64,000 nucleotides of DNA from Favolaschia claudopus. Its lineage: Eukaryota; Basidiomycota; Agaricomycetes; Agaricales; Mycenaceae. A program made the position numbers and the translations under genes. The notes below the pieces were generated by a model. It made no database searches. It saw only the letters and a program-made list of their open reading frames with translations, and was not told the DNA's origin. This document shows positions 9,319 to 20,876 of the stretch, piece by piece (positions within the stretch are counted from its first letter, which is position 1; each line of letters starts with the position of its first letter). The stretch covers positions 310,001-374,000 of the forward strand of contig JAWWNJ010000143.1 in the NCBI GenBank assembly GCA_037176885.1, in the 5' to 3' direction.

Positions 9319-12124
9319 TCAAGTCATAACTGTACTCGCCCTCTCGCCCTCCGCTCTTGTAAGCCCGCGCAACATCCACTTGACATCGTTTACCGCCTCC
9401 ACCCAATCCCGCTTCTCCTCGGAATCCGCAATCTTCACAAACTTGACGCCCCACCAGTACAAGCAAGCAACCAGACTCAGCGCGCCGTTGGGGCCGGGCG
9501 CCCGCAACACCCCCCCAATTCTCCTTATCAGGAGATGGTTACTTGTTCCGCGCGAAACGCTTCTGATCGAGGGGGACCCGCGTGCGCCAACTAGGATGCA
9601 AGGCCTCCCACCAAGACCAGAACGTATGCTCGAATTTCACCACGTCCCCTATCGTTGGACCCGCACCATGAGCCATGGGGCCACCTCTAGCACCCCCGCC
9701 CTGCCCTGACCCACAACGACACTTGGGAGGGCCGATTCCGTCGTTTTCAGCCCCAGCCAGCCCCTTCTCCCACTTTGTAGGCTCGCTCGAGCTCCGCCAA
9801 GCAAACTAGCAAAGCGTTGAAATTGTCCCCCAACTTCGTCTCTGTCAACTCCCCATATACCTCCTGGAACCACCCCGCTGCGTCTGTAGGGCAATCCGGC
9901 GTGTTGACCACCGGCATCCGCGCGCCCAATACATCTGACGCAGCCCGCGAGGGTCCAGGCTGACCCCGCGGAGGCGACGGCGGAGGCGACGGCACGGGCT
10001 CATCGTGCGCAGGCGACGGAGGCGGCGCAGGGGACTGAGGTGGCGGCGGAAGGGCATCGACCGGATTCGCCGTCGCTTTCCTCTGCAGGGCCCTTGTCGG
10101 AATCTCCTTCTATGGTACTAGGTCAGTCGAGAGTTCGGTCACCGAATGCGAAAAGTCATCTGTACCTTTACTTGCCTTCGGCTTGGGCTTGGCTTGGGCT
10201 TGGGCCTGCGCTCACCGTCCTCCGCCTCGTCGTCCCCTTCGTCTGCACCCCGCGCCTTCTTTGATGGCCCTCCACCATCCTCGGCTTTCCTCTTTACGCC
10301 GCTACTCTCGGCCTCGCCCTCCTTGCGGTCGTTTACGACTGCCGCTTTCCGTATCCTCCGCTGCTCTCTTCTTCCCCTTCTCCTCTCCTTCCCCTTCGCC
10401 TTCTCCTTCTCCTTCCCCTTCCCCTTCTCCTTCCCTTTCTCCTTCCCTTTCTCCTTCTCCTTCTCTCTTACGCCTTCTCCTTTTCCTTTTCCTTCTCCTT
10501 CTCTTCCCCTTCTCCTTCCCTTTGCTCTCCTTCACCTTTGTCGTCTTCTTTTCCGCCTTCCCCTTCTTTTTCGCTTTCTCCCCGCGCACATCGCGCTCCC
10601 ACCTCACTATCAATATCGGTGTCTTCGTCATCGGTACCCGACCCTGAATCAGACGAGCTATCGCTGCCCTCGAGCCCATCCGAGGTCGTTGTCGTTGTCA
10701 TCGATCCTGTATTTAGCTCCGGCGAGAGGATCTCGCTTGTCCTCGTCGTCGTTGTCGAGGGTGGAAGGTAGCGCCGCTTCCTTACACTCGTCCTCAGCTA
10801 ACGACATCGTCGGTAAGTCTACCAGGATGCGCAAGATAGATACAAAAAAAAAAGCACTTACTGTAGGCGGTCTTTAGCCACTCCTTCATAAATCCAGCAC
10901 GTCGCGCCCAAACCGATTTTTCGACCATTGTGGAAAATGACACGCGGGATTCCGTGATTGACTCCATACGATACCCTAGACATCATGTTATTTACATTCG
11001 CAATTGGAGAAAGAAATGGCACTCACGTTACGGTTCTAAGATCGCCGCCAGCCGCTGGTATTGGCCCGCCGAAAACCGCGAACCCCGCCAACCCAGTGTA
11101 CTCGTATACGCCACGCAAGCACGTTGGTCATGAAGGTTCCGACATTATCAATACATCTGGATGCCAGTCAAACCTCTCAGCGACGTATATTCAGCGACCT
11201 GAGACCAAACGTACCTCTGGCGATCTTCTGGCGCCTTCGACGGCGCCTCCTTCATCTTCCGAATGTACTCCTCCTTCTCCGCTATCGCCTCTTCCCGTGC
11301 GCGCTGGCGAAGAGCATCCTGCTCCTCCTCAGAAAGCTCCTTGAATAGATCTCGAGCGGACCTGAGCACGGAAATTCGCGTCGATTTTGGTTTGAGAGGT
11401 GGCGCCGTCTTCCCCATCTCCAGATTGAGCGCTCCAGCGCGCGCGTACGACCGGTTCGATATCTGATGTGTAGGACTCGTGCATATACTGTTGGTAGCCT
11501 TGTCTAGCCTTGCGCGCAGTTGTAGTCCCAGACAATTTGGCGAGTAACAGAGCCCAAGGATCGTTGAGAGGATCTCGGGCTAGAGGTTTTCGTAGGCGTC
11601 GAGCTCGATATTTAAGCCAGCGGCCAATGCGCTGAAGGACCAGATAGACATTCAAGAGAAAAGCAAGCGAGAAGGAGCGGGAGAACAAAGGGCACGACAG
11701 AGACAGAGGAGATAGCGGTGAGAAAAAGAGCTCGTCAGTCACGTTACTCATTATCTTCCAATTACACCTACCGCGTTCAAGGTCTCCACGCGCTGGCGCT
11801 TGGCCTCTAACTCGTCGGCGTCAAGATTCTCCTCTTCAGGCACAGCATCGGTCATAGTCCTTCAGGGGCAACTCGGGTTCTTCACCGTCTTCAGCCGCCA
11901 GGAAATGCGGGCATGGAATTCGTTGCAGACATCCTTCACGTAGTCGCGCTCTGCGCGCCACCCGCGTTCTAGAGCATCCGTGTAGGGCGCTATATGTGGC
12001 GTTAAGATGGATTCCCCTGCCTCCCTCAGCCCACAGCTTCAGATTACGTCCTGTCTTTTTTCGCAATACGCTTCCAAGTCCGCTTTCTTCTGGCAACGAC
12101 GCGGACACCCTTGTTCTTGGCCAT
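9319..12124 (-). CDS. Large Agaricomycete lineage-type protein, function unknown (multi-exon)
   Basis: Predicted start ATG at 12122-12124 (MAKNKGVRVVARRKR), then several short introns with GT...AG ends. Segments in order: a basic N-terminus; KYRARRLRKPL and PWALLLAKLSG near 11500-11640; ARQGYQQYMHE; a charged helix with ARDLFKELSEEEQ near 11370; a compact block with EYTGLAGFAVFGGPIP and GGDLRT near 11030-11110; IPRVIFHNGRKIG near 10930; a Lys/Glu-rich low-complexity tail (10200-10700); and a C-terminal block with ALSLVACLYWWGVKF near 9450. I recall this block order from expanded families in mushroom genomes, but no function is known to me. Exon limits are approximate, and some frame changes may be indels rather than introns. 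Confidence 0.6.
10365..10560. repeat. Pyrimidine-rich low-complexity tract (CTTCTC/CCTTCT)
   Basis: About 200 bases made almost wholly of CTTCTCC and CCTTTC units on the + strand. On the - strand it encodes the Lys/Glu/Gly-rich tail of the lineage-type gene. Tracts like this slip during replication and may explain frame breaks there. Confidence 0.8.
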
Positions 12125-12446
12125 TGTCTGCGCAACAAACGCGTCAATTAACACGTTCGCCACCGCTACACCAGTGCGGTCCGTCAGAGACGCTCACCTG
12201 CTTGTCCAAAAAAAATCTTCCTTGTCCAAATGTGGATGCGACGCTCGATACTGGCGAGAGAAAAAAGCAGGACTCGTTTCCTCGTCACAGAGTAAGCTTA
12301 CTTGATAGCAATGTGACCCCGTCTTTCCGCTAAACGGCGTCACAGAAATCTGCCTCACCCTCAAATCGGGGACCCTTGATCTCTGATTCCAGTATAAAAG
12401 CAAAGGCCAAACAATCCCAAAGAAGGACGCCTCTTTCTTCACTACC

Positions 12447-13233
12447 ATGTCCTTCCCAGTTCCATTCCCCTTTTCCCCTGCTTTCTCCCCCTACTCCCCC
12501 CGTCGCGACAGCGCCTCAGCTTGGTATGTCAACGCTCTGCGGCGGTACTTACAAGCAACTAACTCACTAGTCCCACAGTCGTGATGTATGTTCCTTTTGC
12601 CCCTCCGTACCCCCCCTACGCTGCGCCGGCTTCTGCTCCCCCCTTCCCCGTCTACGCTGCCCCCGCTCCGCCTCCTCAGCACGCTTCCCAAAGCCAAGGA
12701 GACCAAGGAACCCGCCACCGCCGCCAAAGAGAAGGAAGCGGCTCGTCCTGCGCCCGGCGCTGGCCTCCCCCCCGCTCTTGTCGAGCACCTGCGCACCGAG
12801 GGACCGTACAACCGCCAACCAGGCCTTCGTCGTTGTCCCCACCGAGCCCCTCACCGCCGCGAAGAGGCCACCCCCAGCCCCGAATGGTACGCCGTCACCA
12901 GAGGACGTTTTGTCGGCGTCCTCAACCACTAGTACGCCATCTCACTTCACTCTTGCCTTCCCCATATCACTAATAAACCTTTTTCCTCAGCGCTTTGTCC
13001 GATCTTGCCATCACTGGGGTCGGCAGCGGCGCTCGCAAAGCGTATCCCACTCAAGGCGAGGCGCTCCAGGCGTTCAACGACGCTCTTCACTGGGGCATCG
13101 TTTCAGGTGGTGTAGGCGTCGCCTCTCTGTGAGTATTTTCGTCTTCCTCGCACCTCAAACTCTTGCTTAACCCAACGGTCTCAGGCCCCTGTCCAAACAG
13201 CGCGGAGGGTTGTGGCTCGTTAGTGTACTGTAA
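12447..13233 (+). CDS. RNase H1 N-terminal (viroplasmin)-like domain protein 1
   Basis: Start ATG at 12447 (MSFPVPFPFSPAFSP); a TATA-like TATAAAA lies near 12393. A short intron probably starts at GTATGT near 12518. After a Pro/Ala-rich stretch comes EWYAVTRGRFVGVLN, an intron, then GVGSGARKAYPTQGEALQAF, which together match the pattern of the small RNA/DNA-hybrid-binding domain found at the front of RNase H1. No RNase H catalytic domain follows, so it is a stand-alone binder at most. The frame appears to slip by one base in the CCACCCCCAG run near 12880, so this copy may be damaged. A last intron (GTGAGT near 13130) leads to the stop at 13231-13233. Confidence 0.55.
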
Positions 13234-14369
13234 CTTTCGATTCGTAGCGCGCAGTCTAGACATAGTCAAAAAAAACCCCCCTTCTCCACGATCTCATCCC
13301 CGATAAGCAAATCCAAAAACAACCGACAATCCCAAACTTCCCAAAAGATACATCCCGTAACCCCACAACCGCTACCTTCCCCATATGGATTCTTGTACGC
13401 CCCCACCAGGAACCTTCCTCAAGCGACGACAGTGATGTGCATTGCCTCAGGATCTGCACCCGCCACGCGGCTCCAATCACAGTCACTCGGAATTCCCCAT
13501 CCCGCCCTCAATCGCTCATCTATACCTGACGCTGACGGTGGAGTCATTCCAGTCAGTGGCTGTCGCCCCTCTGCCCTCCCGTTCCTCCCATTTCCAAGCA
13601 AACTATAGATGCTGACTGGAACACCCAACCCCAACAACCCCGCCTTCCCACGTCAGAACTAGCACCACGAACTCGGGGTCACCTTGGCGGCACTGAGCTC
13701 ATGCTGCTCCAAGTCGTCTGACCGTCGGATCCAAGATTTACCCGCAAATCCCTGCCACGTCTCACTTTCCAATACATTTCTTTCCGATTGATCCCACGGA
13801 ATCGCTTTCCGACCATTCTTGTTTACCTCCATGAACTCTATATGGGGCCACGAACTCGGTCGAACCCGTTTCTTCCACCGTGTTGCCCGTCGCGAAGACA
13901 GCAAATCACATTTATTCTGTCTCGTCACATATCTTTCTCCCACGTCGCACCGCATCCCGCAACAATTCCGCCCTTTTTTCTGTACAGCCGACGCTTCCTC
14001 CCGTGCCAGCGCGCATTTCACACATATGAACTCTATATTAGGTCATGAACTCCGCCGACCCACCTGAATGCCCGAGATTTGCCTTCCCATTCACCTGCGA
14101 AATTTTATTCGGGCCGTTCGTTTCTATTGACGACTACTACGCCCGACATCTTCCACCAAATGGGTTCTGCTTGGATTCTGCCGAGAAACAAGGCGTGTTC
14201 TGCTGAACCAGTCTGCGAAAGACAGGTTCCGGCTCACAATGCATACAAATCGATGAATCGAAGCGATTCGAATTGATTCGATTCGATTTTGCTTTGGTCA
14301 ATTATTTCCCACCAAGTTTCTCTATCTCTTTCTCCATCTCTCCATCTTTGGTCTATACGCGCGCCCTCG
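13234..14369. other. Intergenic stretch with diverged direct repeat, no gene seen
   Basis: A 36-38-base block (ATGAACTCTATAT...GAACTC...CGACCC) occurs near 13831-13868 and again near 14026-14063, with a shorter relative near 13672-13680. Near 14250-14290 is a run of GATTCGAATTGATTCGATTCG. No frame here has a recognisable domain; it probably holds promoters of the flanking genes. Confidence 0.5.
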
Positions 14370-15603
14370 ATGAGCTCCACCTCGACCTCACAACCCGCCC
14401 ACAGCGACGCACCGCGTCGTCTCTCTCTCAATGAGCTCGAGCGTCTCTCTGCAAATCTCAGCGACGACGAAGTCGACGCCCTTATCGACCGCATGGGCGC
14501 CGCGACCCTAATTGCCCAACTTCCTCCCGCCCTCCTCAACCTCGTTCACCATTTGGCGCAGGATATGTCTGCTTCCGACCCTCAACCCGATTCTACCCTC
14601 CCGCCCGTCGCTCAGCCTGTTCCCTCGCTGCCCGCCTCTGAGCAAAACGCCGACTCTGCCGACTCGATCGCAGATTCCGCGCTGGAATCCGAGTCGTCTC
14701 TGACCACCTCCGAATACGCGTCGGCCGAAGATGCTTCGCCTTCAGAAGAGTCCTCTTCAGACTCGGAGATCACCACGACGTACAATATATCTGGTAAGAC
14801 ACTGCCCTCAATTTACTATTCAAGCAGCGATTAATTGCATATTCTTTGTCAGATCTCGAGCCTGAGGACTCCGACCCGGAACTACCACCTTCCTCTCCCG
14901 AGGTCCCTCCTACCCCACCCCGTCCCGTGGCAAGTCGCTCACTTCCATCCACGCCCGCCCATCGTCTGCCCCCCGCCCTGTTTCTCCACTCGAGCCCGAC
15001 ACTCAGACCCAGCGGCGCGGACCTATCCCTGGTTACGTCGTCCACTCCCCCGAGTACCAGGGCGTCGTCATGACTTGGTTCAAGGCAGGCGCGCTGACTC
15101 AGGGAGTCCCAAATAGCCGTGCGCGTGCGTTGAGACCTCGGAAGCAGCCTCCTCACCCCAAACGACTCGCCTACACAATTTTTTATGGCGGTGAAGTGGG
15201 AGTTTTCACGGAGTGGCCGCGAGTGGCGGAACTTACCAAAGGGCACGGCGTTGCCATTCATCAAGGGTTCCCGAGCGTTGAAGCCGCACAATCTGCTCTC
15301 GACTATGCAAGGGAGAGAGGTTGGACGCGGGATTCGACGCCGCCAGACTCTGCCGCCGCTCCGCCCCCAGGCAACGACGACAACAACCCTCTAGCGGTCG
15401 GCGCTCAGGACCGCTGGTACGTGGTCTGCCGCGGAGTCCAACCGGGGGTCTATCGCTCGTACCTGGAATGTAGCCTCAATATTAGTGGTGTCTCCGGAAG
15501 TCTCTTCGCATCGTATCCTACACGGGCGGAGGCTGATACTGCATATGCTCACGCCGTTGGTTCTCGTTTCATGTGTCCTATTCCTCGTACCAGACTGTTT
15601 TAA
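14370..15603 (+). CDS. Tandem RNase H1 N-terminal (viroplasmin)-like domain protein 2
   Basis: Start ATG at 14370 (MSSTSTSQPAHSDAP). Exon 1 is acidic with a short helix and ends at 14793; the intron 14794-14852 has GTAAGA and TCAG ends. Exon 2 is Pro/Ser-rich. The C-terminal part (15070-15603) holds two copies of the domain: YTIFYGGEVGVFTEW with FPSVEAAQSALDYA, then RWYVVCRGVQPGVYRSY with FASYPTRAEADTAYAHA. The G-V-[FY]-x-[ES]-[WY] and EA-x-x-A signatures are those of the RNase H1 hybrid-binding domain. A one-base frame change is needed in the C-rich run near 14955. No catalytic RNase H is present. It may bind RNA:DNA hybrids or duplex RNA; this is inference. Confidence 0.65.
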
Positions 15604-16302
15604 ATATACTTGTGTCCTACATACATGCGAACTGCCCTCAATGAATTTTTTTTGCGATCCCCAGGAATAAGAACTTGAATTAACGCGTTAATTAAGGCCG
15701 AATTGGGGAATAAAAGCGGGCAGGGTCACGCCGTGACAAATGTGTCACGAAGACGTCGAGGACGCTTTCCACCCTTCCCTGCACCGATTCTGGCCGCAGA
15801 TTTTTGTCGGGGCATCAGAAGATAGTGTGTAGGTTGGACCTGAACGAAAACCACGGCTTGAGAGCCACTTTAGAAGCTAAGTTGAGTTTAGGATGACGAA
15901 CTCAAGAAATATAGCTAATGCGCATGTGTGAATTAACCTCCAACCTCTCTTCATCATCTTCCAGGTCTTTCGTCACTTGAGTTCCCCTCTTCCTTGCTCA
16001 AACCTTCCCTCATCTTTCCTCCAGACACCCTCACCTCTAAATTAAGACTGCCGGGTACCCACTCCATCTCAATTCACCTCAATTCGGTGTCGACAGCAGT
16101 TAACTCGACCACCTAAGCCGACACGCTCAAACTACTCCACGCCAACTACGAACATCCATATACCTCCCCAGACCTCCCACTACATCCATATACTTCCCTC
16201 TATACTTCTTTTTCCGACTTGTTCCTCTCTCACCGCTCTTCGACTCTCTCCAACTTCCGACTTCTTAATTACCACCGCCACAACAGCCTCTTTAATCTTG
16301 CG
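15604..16302. other. Intergenic, promoter region of the small basic gene
   Basis: No coding signal seen. Near 16150-16205 there are repeated CATATAC(C/T)TCCC units, pyrimidine-rich, just upstream of the next start codon, as is common in fungal promoters. Confidence 0.45.
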
Positions 16303-16847
16303 ATGGGACGGCCAAGAACGAAGTTAACGCAGGAGCAGATTTTGGCGCGTCGAGCTCAGGCGGCATGGGAGTATCGACAAAGGTGTGTCTACGTTTGGTT
16401 ACTAATTCCTATCGCTGACCCACCATTCAGACACAGAGCCGCCGTCAACGAGAAAGCGCGTCTGCGCATGCGTGCGTAAGTACACGCTCCTCTCGAACCC
16501 ATCTATTGCTCTCACTCACCCTCCGCACAGACATCGTGAAAAACTTCGACGCGCACCGGCTGACGTGCAAGTGGAGTACGCGGTGAAAGCAGCGCAATAC
16601 CGTCGAGACTATGTGGAGTGCGTCAAACAACCTCATTGTATATTATGCCTACTAATCCCCTCTCAGACGAGCGCGACAGGCGATGCGTACGCCCCGCACC
16701 CGCACCCCGCCATGCGCCACCTCACCAAGAACGAGATACGGCGCCCCACACACAACTCCAAGACGACCATGTAGTTTCGCCTCGACTGCATCGGAGGACG
16801 CGAGCGAAGATGAGACGAGGGAGAATGGGCGGCTGGCTTGCTTTTAG
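16303..16847 (+). CDS. Small basic AT-hook-like protein (four exons)
   Basis: Starts MGRPRTKLTQEQ, where GRPR is the core of an AT-hook. Exons are 16303-16382, about 16432-16475, about 16531-16618 and about 16665-16847, with introns bounded by GT...AG (GTGTGT, GTAAGT, GTGCGT donors). Splicing keeps one frame: an Arg/Lys/Ala-rich helix (RAQAAWEYRQR, NEKARLRMRAHREKLRRAP), then an Arg/Thr/Pro tail and a short acidic end. About 130 residues. It probably binds DNA; its role inside the KDZ transposon is unknown. Confidence 0.55.
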
Positions 16848-17069
16848 CAATTGTGGGAGGAGGATTGACGACGCTCTACGCCCTGACTACTTTCTGTACA
16901 CTAAATGCTTTCGTTGCTATCGATTATATCGCATGTTTTCTTTAACGGGTTATATCGCATTCATTTCACGAGTTTGATACGAGAGGCACTCAATAAGATA
17001 TATAGAGAGACTAAATTGAGTCACACGATACATGGTCGCACCAGAACGAAATGCAGATCGGCAATGTAG

Positions 17070-18304
17070 CTAGAATCCAAACAGGTGCGCATACTCATCG
17101 TCTCCAAAATACCGTGGCGGGCTAATAACCATCCAAGGATCGTCGGGATAGTCGTAATAGCCTTGTTGCCGTGCAGGTGTACCCAACCCCGTCCAAAAAG
17201 CGTACCCATCGTGGGCGTAGAATCTAAATGCTCTTACAGGCCTCGCACCGCTATTATAGTACAGGATCTCAGCGAAGTCCCAGGCGTCCAAGCGCTCCAG
17301 GCGGCGCCGATGCGCGCGCCCTCGAGTCTTCTGGTCGCAAACGAGCAGGATCCCCTGAAGGGTTTGGAAATCACTGTTGAGGGACAGAGCGACCCGTGCC
17401 CATGTGCTGTCCTTCTGAGAGACAATCAGCACCGATCTGACCACGAGAAAAAGAAGAAGGAAATACCAGACCGATAGCAGTTTCGCCGAGCGTGAATTCC
17501 GACCACGTCAAGTCCTCGTCGAGTACGAGGTGTCGAAGTTGAGTCAGCAGATGCGGTGTGGTGCCGACAATCGCCAGAAAGTCATAACATGAGATACGAA
17601 GGGTGGCCAGGCGAGAGGGGGAGTGAGACAGCCGATAAAGAGACGCGAAAGTTAAATTGTCGGTCGCGAGCCCGTCCCCCGTATAAAACCAAATGTGGTA
17701 CAGCTCATGGATTTCTGCAAATCTGGCGCAGTCGATTGGGCGTGCTTTGAGGGCGACGAGCAACGGCAGTTTGTTCGCAGCCGGCACGGGTCCAAGAAAA
17801 GTGCGATTGAAGCGCAACTCCTGGAGCCATGGTTGAGAGGCTATTAACTTGATCCAAGTACCCTGGACGTCGCATTCGGCGGCGAAGTGAGTTAGGCGAA
17901 ACCGAGAGAGATAAACTAGCTCGAGCGGGAGGGGAATGCCAGCAGAAATAGACAATATTTCGAGGTTGCAAAGCTTGGGCAACACCCGCTCCCACTGGCC
18001 GAGTCGTATGCGTCCAGGTTTCTCGAAAAACAGCGATCGAACCTAGATTCACGCGGGCCAGGATCAGTAAAGCATGTAATAATGAATTAAAGTCGCATAC
18101 AATAGGCCAGAGGCAGCGTTTTTTGGCCAAAGTATCAACAAGCTTGTCCGCTGAATAGCGTACACCGATATGGCGATAGAGATAGTGTCGTAGCAAAACA
18201 TTGAGCTCAGATGATACACAGAGTAGTTCAAGCAGGTCCCAGAGATTGCAACAGCGGCCAATTTCAAGGTATATCGCGGGGTCCCAAGGAAGTGGGGAAG
18301 GCAT
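17070..18304 (-). CDS. F-box/LRR-like protein, probably one frame break
   Basis: Start ATG at 18304. The N-terminus (LPWDPAIYLEIGRCCN, then LLELLCVSSELNVLLRHYLY) matches the F-box layout common in mushroom proteins: Pro, helix, then a conserved L-x-C/V-x-S-x-x-L. It is followed by leucine-rich segments (LEILSISAGIPLPLELVYL, LVALKARPIDCARFAEIHEL). One base seems to be lost or gained in the GTTTTT run near 18030, and a short intron (about 17420-17475) leads to the last exon, which ends EYAHLFGF at 17070. F-box proteins recruit substrates to SCF ubiquitin ligases; families of this type are greatly expanded in Agaricomycetes. Confidence 0.55.
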
Positions 18305-18687
18305 GGTCAACGAAAAGCATCGGAGTGGTTAAGAGCAAGAGGATGTATGCCGAATGCGGAAGTCTGTGACAAGTCACAGTGTTTCGAGCCACCGGATTTG
18401 GGTGCGGCTAATGCGCATTCCATATGGGGGAGGGTTCGAGATTTTAGAGGGAGGATATGGCGAACAGCTTCCGTCGTCCAGATGCGTGTTATGCTCTCAC
18501 AAGGTTCGGCGAACCTTCCACAAATTGTTTTGCACAAAGTCACAATGTTTTTTCAATGTTTTGATTCAACGCTATCAGCTTGCACTGCCACAAAATCGTA
18601 ACCCACCAGTCTTCAAATTCGCAGAAATACCGTAGAAAATGGGCTACGACTTCACATATATAAAGAAGGGGTAAGAAAAAGTGAATG

Positions 18688-18770
18688 TAGTAAGTAAAGT
18701 AAGTAAAGTAAGTGAAAGTAAGTGAAACCTGAAGCAAGGTGAAAGCAAGGTGAAAGTAACTGAAGGTAAC
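18688..18770. repeat. Degenerate AAGT/GTGAAA microsatellite
   Basis: Runs of GTAAGTAA and GTGAAAG(C/T)AA units between the F-box-like and TET/JBP genes. Nothing else is visible in the surrounding 18305-18944 stretch. Confidence 0.7.
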
Positions 18771-18944
18771 GAGAATGGGATGGCACGTAAGAACTATGTG
18801 AACGAGCAACATGGGGGGGCGGGGGGAGAATTAGGCAGGTAAACGAGGAGGAATAAGGAAAGAAAGTAATGAGGCGAGGAGGGTGTAACGCATGCATGGA
18901 TGTGTGGTGCTTTTCAGAGGAATAATAACATCGACGGGCATAGA

Positions 18945-20526
18945 TCAGGCTACAGGAGCGTCGGGGGGGTTGGGTCCAGGGTACGGAAACTTGAGAGGGC
19001 CTTCCTCGACTTCGTTGACGCGAGGGAACACGTCCAACGCATGAACGTGCTGACGTTGGCGCTGGGCCTCCCGCGCTGCATACTCAACCTCAGTTGCGAA
19101 CTTGGCAAACTCGAGGTCGGTGCGGTTATTATTGTCGAGGAACCGCTGTATGCCAGACCCAGCCCACTGCACGATGGAGTAGCGAGTCTCGTGCGGCTGA
19201 ACCTTCACAAACGAGTAGCGAATGAGACCGGCGGGGATGAAGATGTGGGTACCAGGAGGAAACTGTACGACGATGCCAAAGTCCCAGAGTATGATGTGTC
19301 CGCCGTGCAGGTACCTGTATTTGCCCACCGAAGTGATAATGCACCAGTCGCCGGGGAGAAAGTCGTGGGGGTCACCCCGATGGTTGAGGCGCAGATGGGG
19401 TCCTCCAAATTCGATAGTGGCAGCGGAAAAGACGCTCGCGGGGCACGGGTATTCTTTTTCGAGGTCGGGTTTGACAGAGAGGAAGCGGGCTTTCTGAAGC
19501 GCGAGGGTGTTGTAGGCAACGGAGCAATAGACGCCCAAAATTCCTGACGGCCGATTAGTCCGATAACAATCCGATGCTGGCATTTCTTACCATTAGCAAA
19601 ACCGAGAAGCTGGGACATGGCGACGGTGGAGAACAGCGCGAAGAACGCAAGACAGTCAAGAACGCGACTGGGACTGGGTGCAGGCTGCTGCTCAAAATGC
19701 GTCAATCTCTGGTCAGAAAAACTGCGTCGAAACTTACTGCATCTGGAGTACGATTGAAGTGGTCACCAACACCAGCAGTCAAGACGGGATGCGCCTCCCC
19801 CGGGTGACGCTGACGAATCTCTGCTTCGATAGTCTGGCACTGCTCCAAGACAGGTTCGTGAACGTCTCGCTCGTACTCGTTGGAATGTGCTCGCCCGGCC
19901 AGGAACGTCACAACTCGATGGCTAGTGACGAGTGCGCGAGACCGTCTGGAATAAGGTTAGTCCACTGCTACCAACGACAACAACAAGACCTACCCGCCCC
20001 CCCAAGGTACCAAGCGGAGATGAAAGGCGGAATCCGTACCGTGGACCTCGCTCAGCTCATATTCGCGGTCTTCCACGGCGCTGGAATCAAAGGCTTCTCC
20101 ATCGGCGATACGGATGACGGCGCGAGGGTTGAAGGGGCGAACGACATCTTGGAAGCGCAGAGTTTTGGCGGCAGAACGAATGGTGCAGAAGCGAGCGGCG
20201 CGTTCGATCGCGTAGCGCCGTTTTGCGATCCGGCGGGTCTCGCTGTCGGGAATTCGGATGAGGGTGCTTTCGGTCTGGACAGCGACGTCCGCGTACCCGG
20301 GACGGGGAGGAATGGGCTGTTCCTCGGGCAATGGATCACCGGGGTAGGGAAGGGAAGGGTCGGCAAGGCCAAGTTCGTGTTGGAGACGGCGCCGGATGTC
20401 GAAGTCGATGTTGGGCTCCAGTCGCTGGGCCATTCTCAGTCCCATCGCTTCAAAGTCGCGGAGGCGAGTCCCAGGTCGACGGCGTTTGCGTAGTCTGATG
20501 AGGTGGGGGTTGATAACAATGCGCAT
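18945..20526 (-). CDS. TET/JBP-like 2-oxoglutarate dioxygenase, altered active site
   Basis: Four exons on the - strand: from 20526 to about 19995 (basic N-terminus, RLRKRRRP), about 19950-19743 (TFLAGRAHSNEYERD), about 19710-19593 (LFSTVAMSQLLGFAN) and 19543-18945. The last exon has the double-stranded beta-helix core: ASVFSAATIEFGGP, then HRGDPHDFLPGDWCIIT, GGHIILWDFGIVVQFPPGT, IFIPAGLIRYSFVKVQ and HETRYSIVQW. As I recall the fungal family, the first motif is normally H-x-D and the distal ligand is the His of an R-H-[SG]-N motif. Here these read H-R-G-D and R-Y-S-F. The family oxidises 5-methylcytosine; this copy may be inactive. KDZ transposons often carry such genes. Confidence 0.75.
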
Positions 20527-20876
20527 GAGTTCAGAGAGGGTGGGCAGTAAGTCTGACTTTCCTGCTTTTTTGAGACGGCTAATATTTAAGATGGTTTTCA
20601 GGGCGTCGACAATCTCTGAAGCGGCGTTACTTGGGGCGGTTCGGTTGACGAGGTAAGCGAACCGAGTTCGTATCCCCTTTAATTGGTTCGTTTCGCCTAC
20701 GAAATCTTACCAGATCCAGATCTAGATGCCGTGTCGGTTCCAGTACTCAGGTGAACCAATTTTGTAGAGGGTTAAATGTGAAGTCGAAGAGAGAACCTCG
20801 TCAAACTTTCCTTCCCCTCCCTCTTCCCCCACCACTTCCCCCCCACCTTCTCCTGCTATCATATTGCACAACCCAT

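Noticed and set aside
10146..10877. 243-codon + strand frame of Pro/Ser/Phe/Leu repeats
   Set aside because: Product of the pyrimidine-rich tract; the - strand gene explains the region better.
19678..20493. 271-codon + strand frame over the TET/JBP gene
   Set aside because: Shadow of the - strand exons, which carry family motifs.
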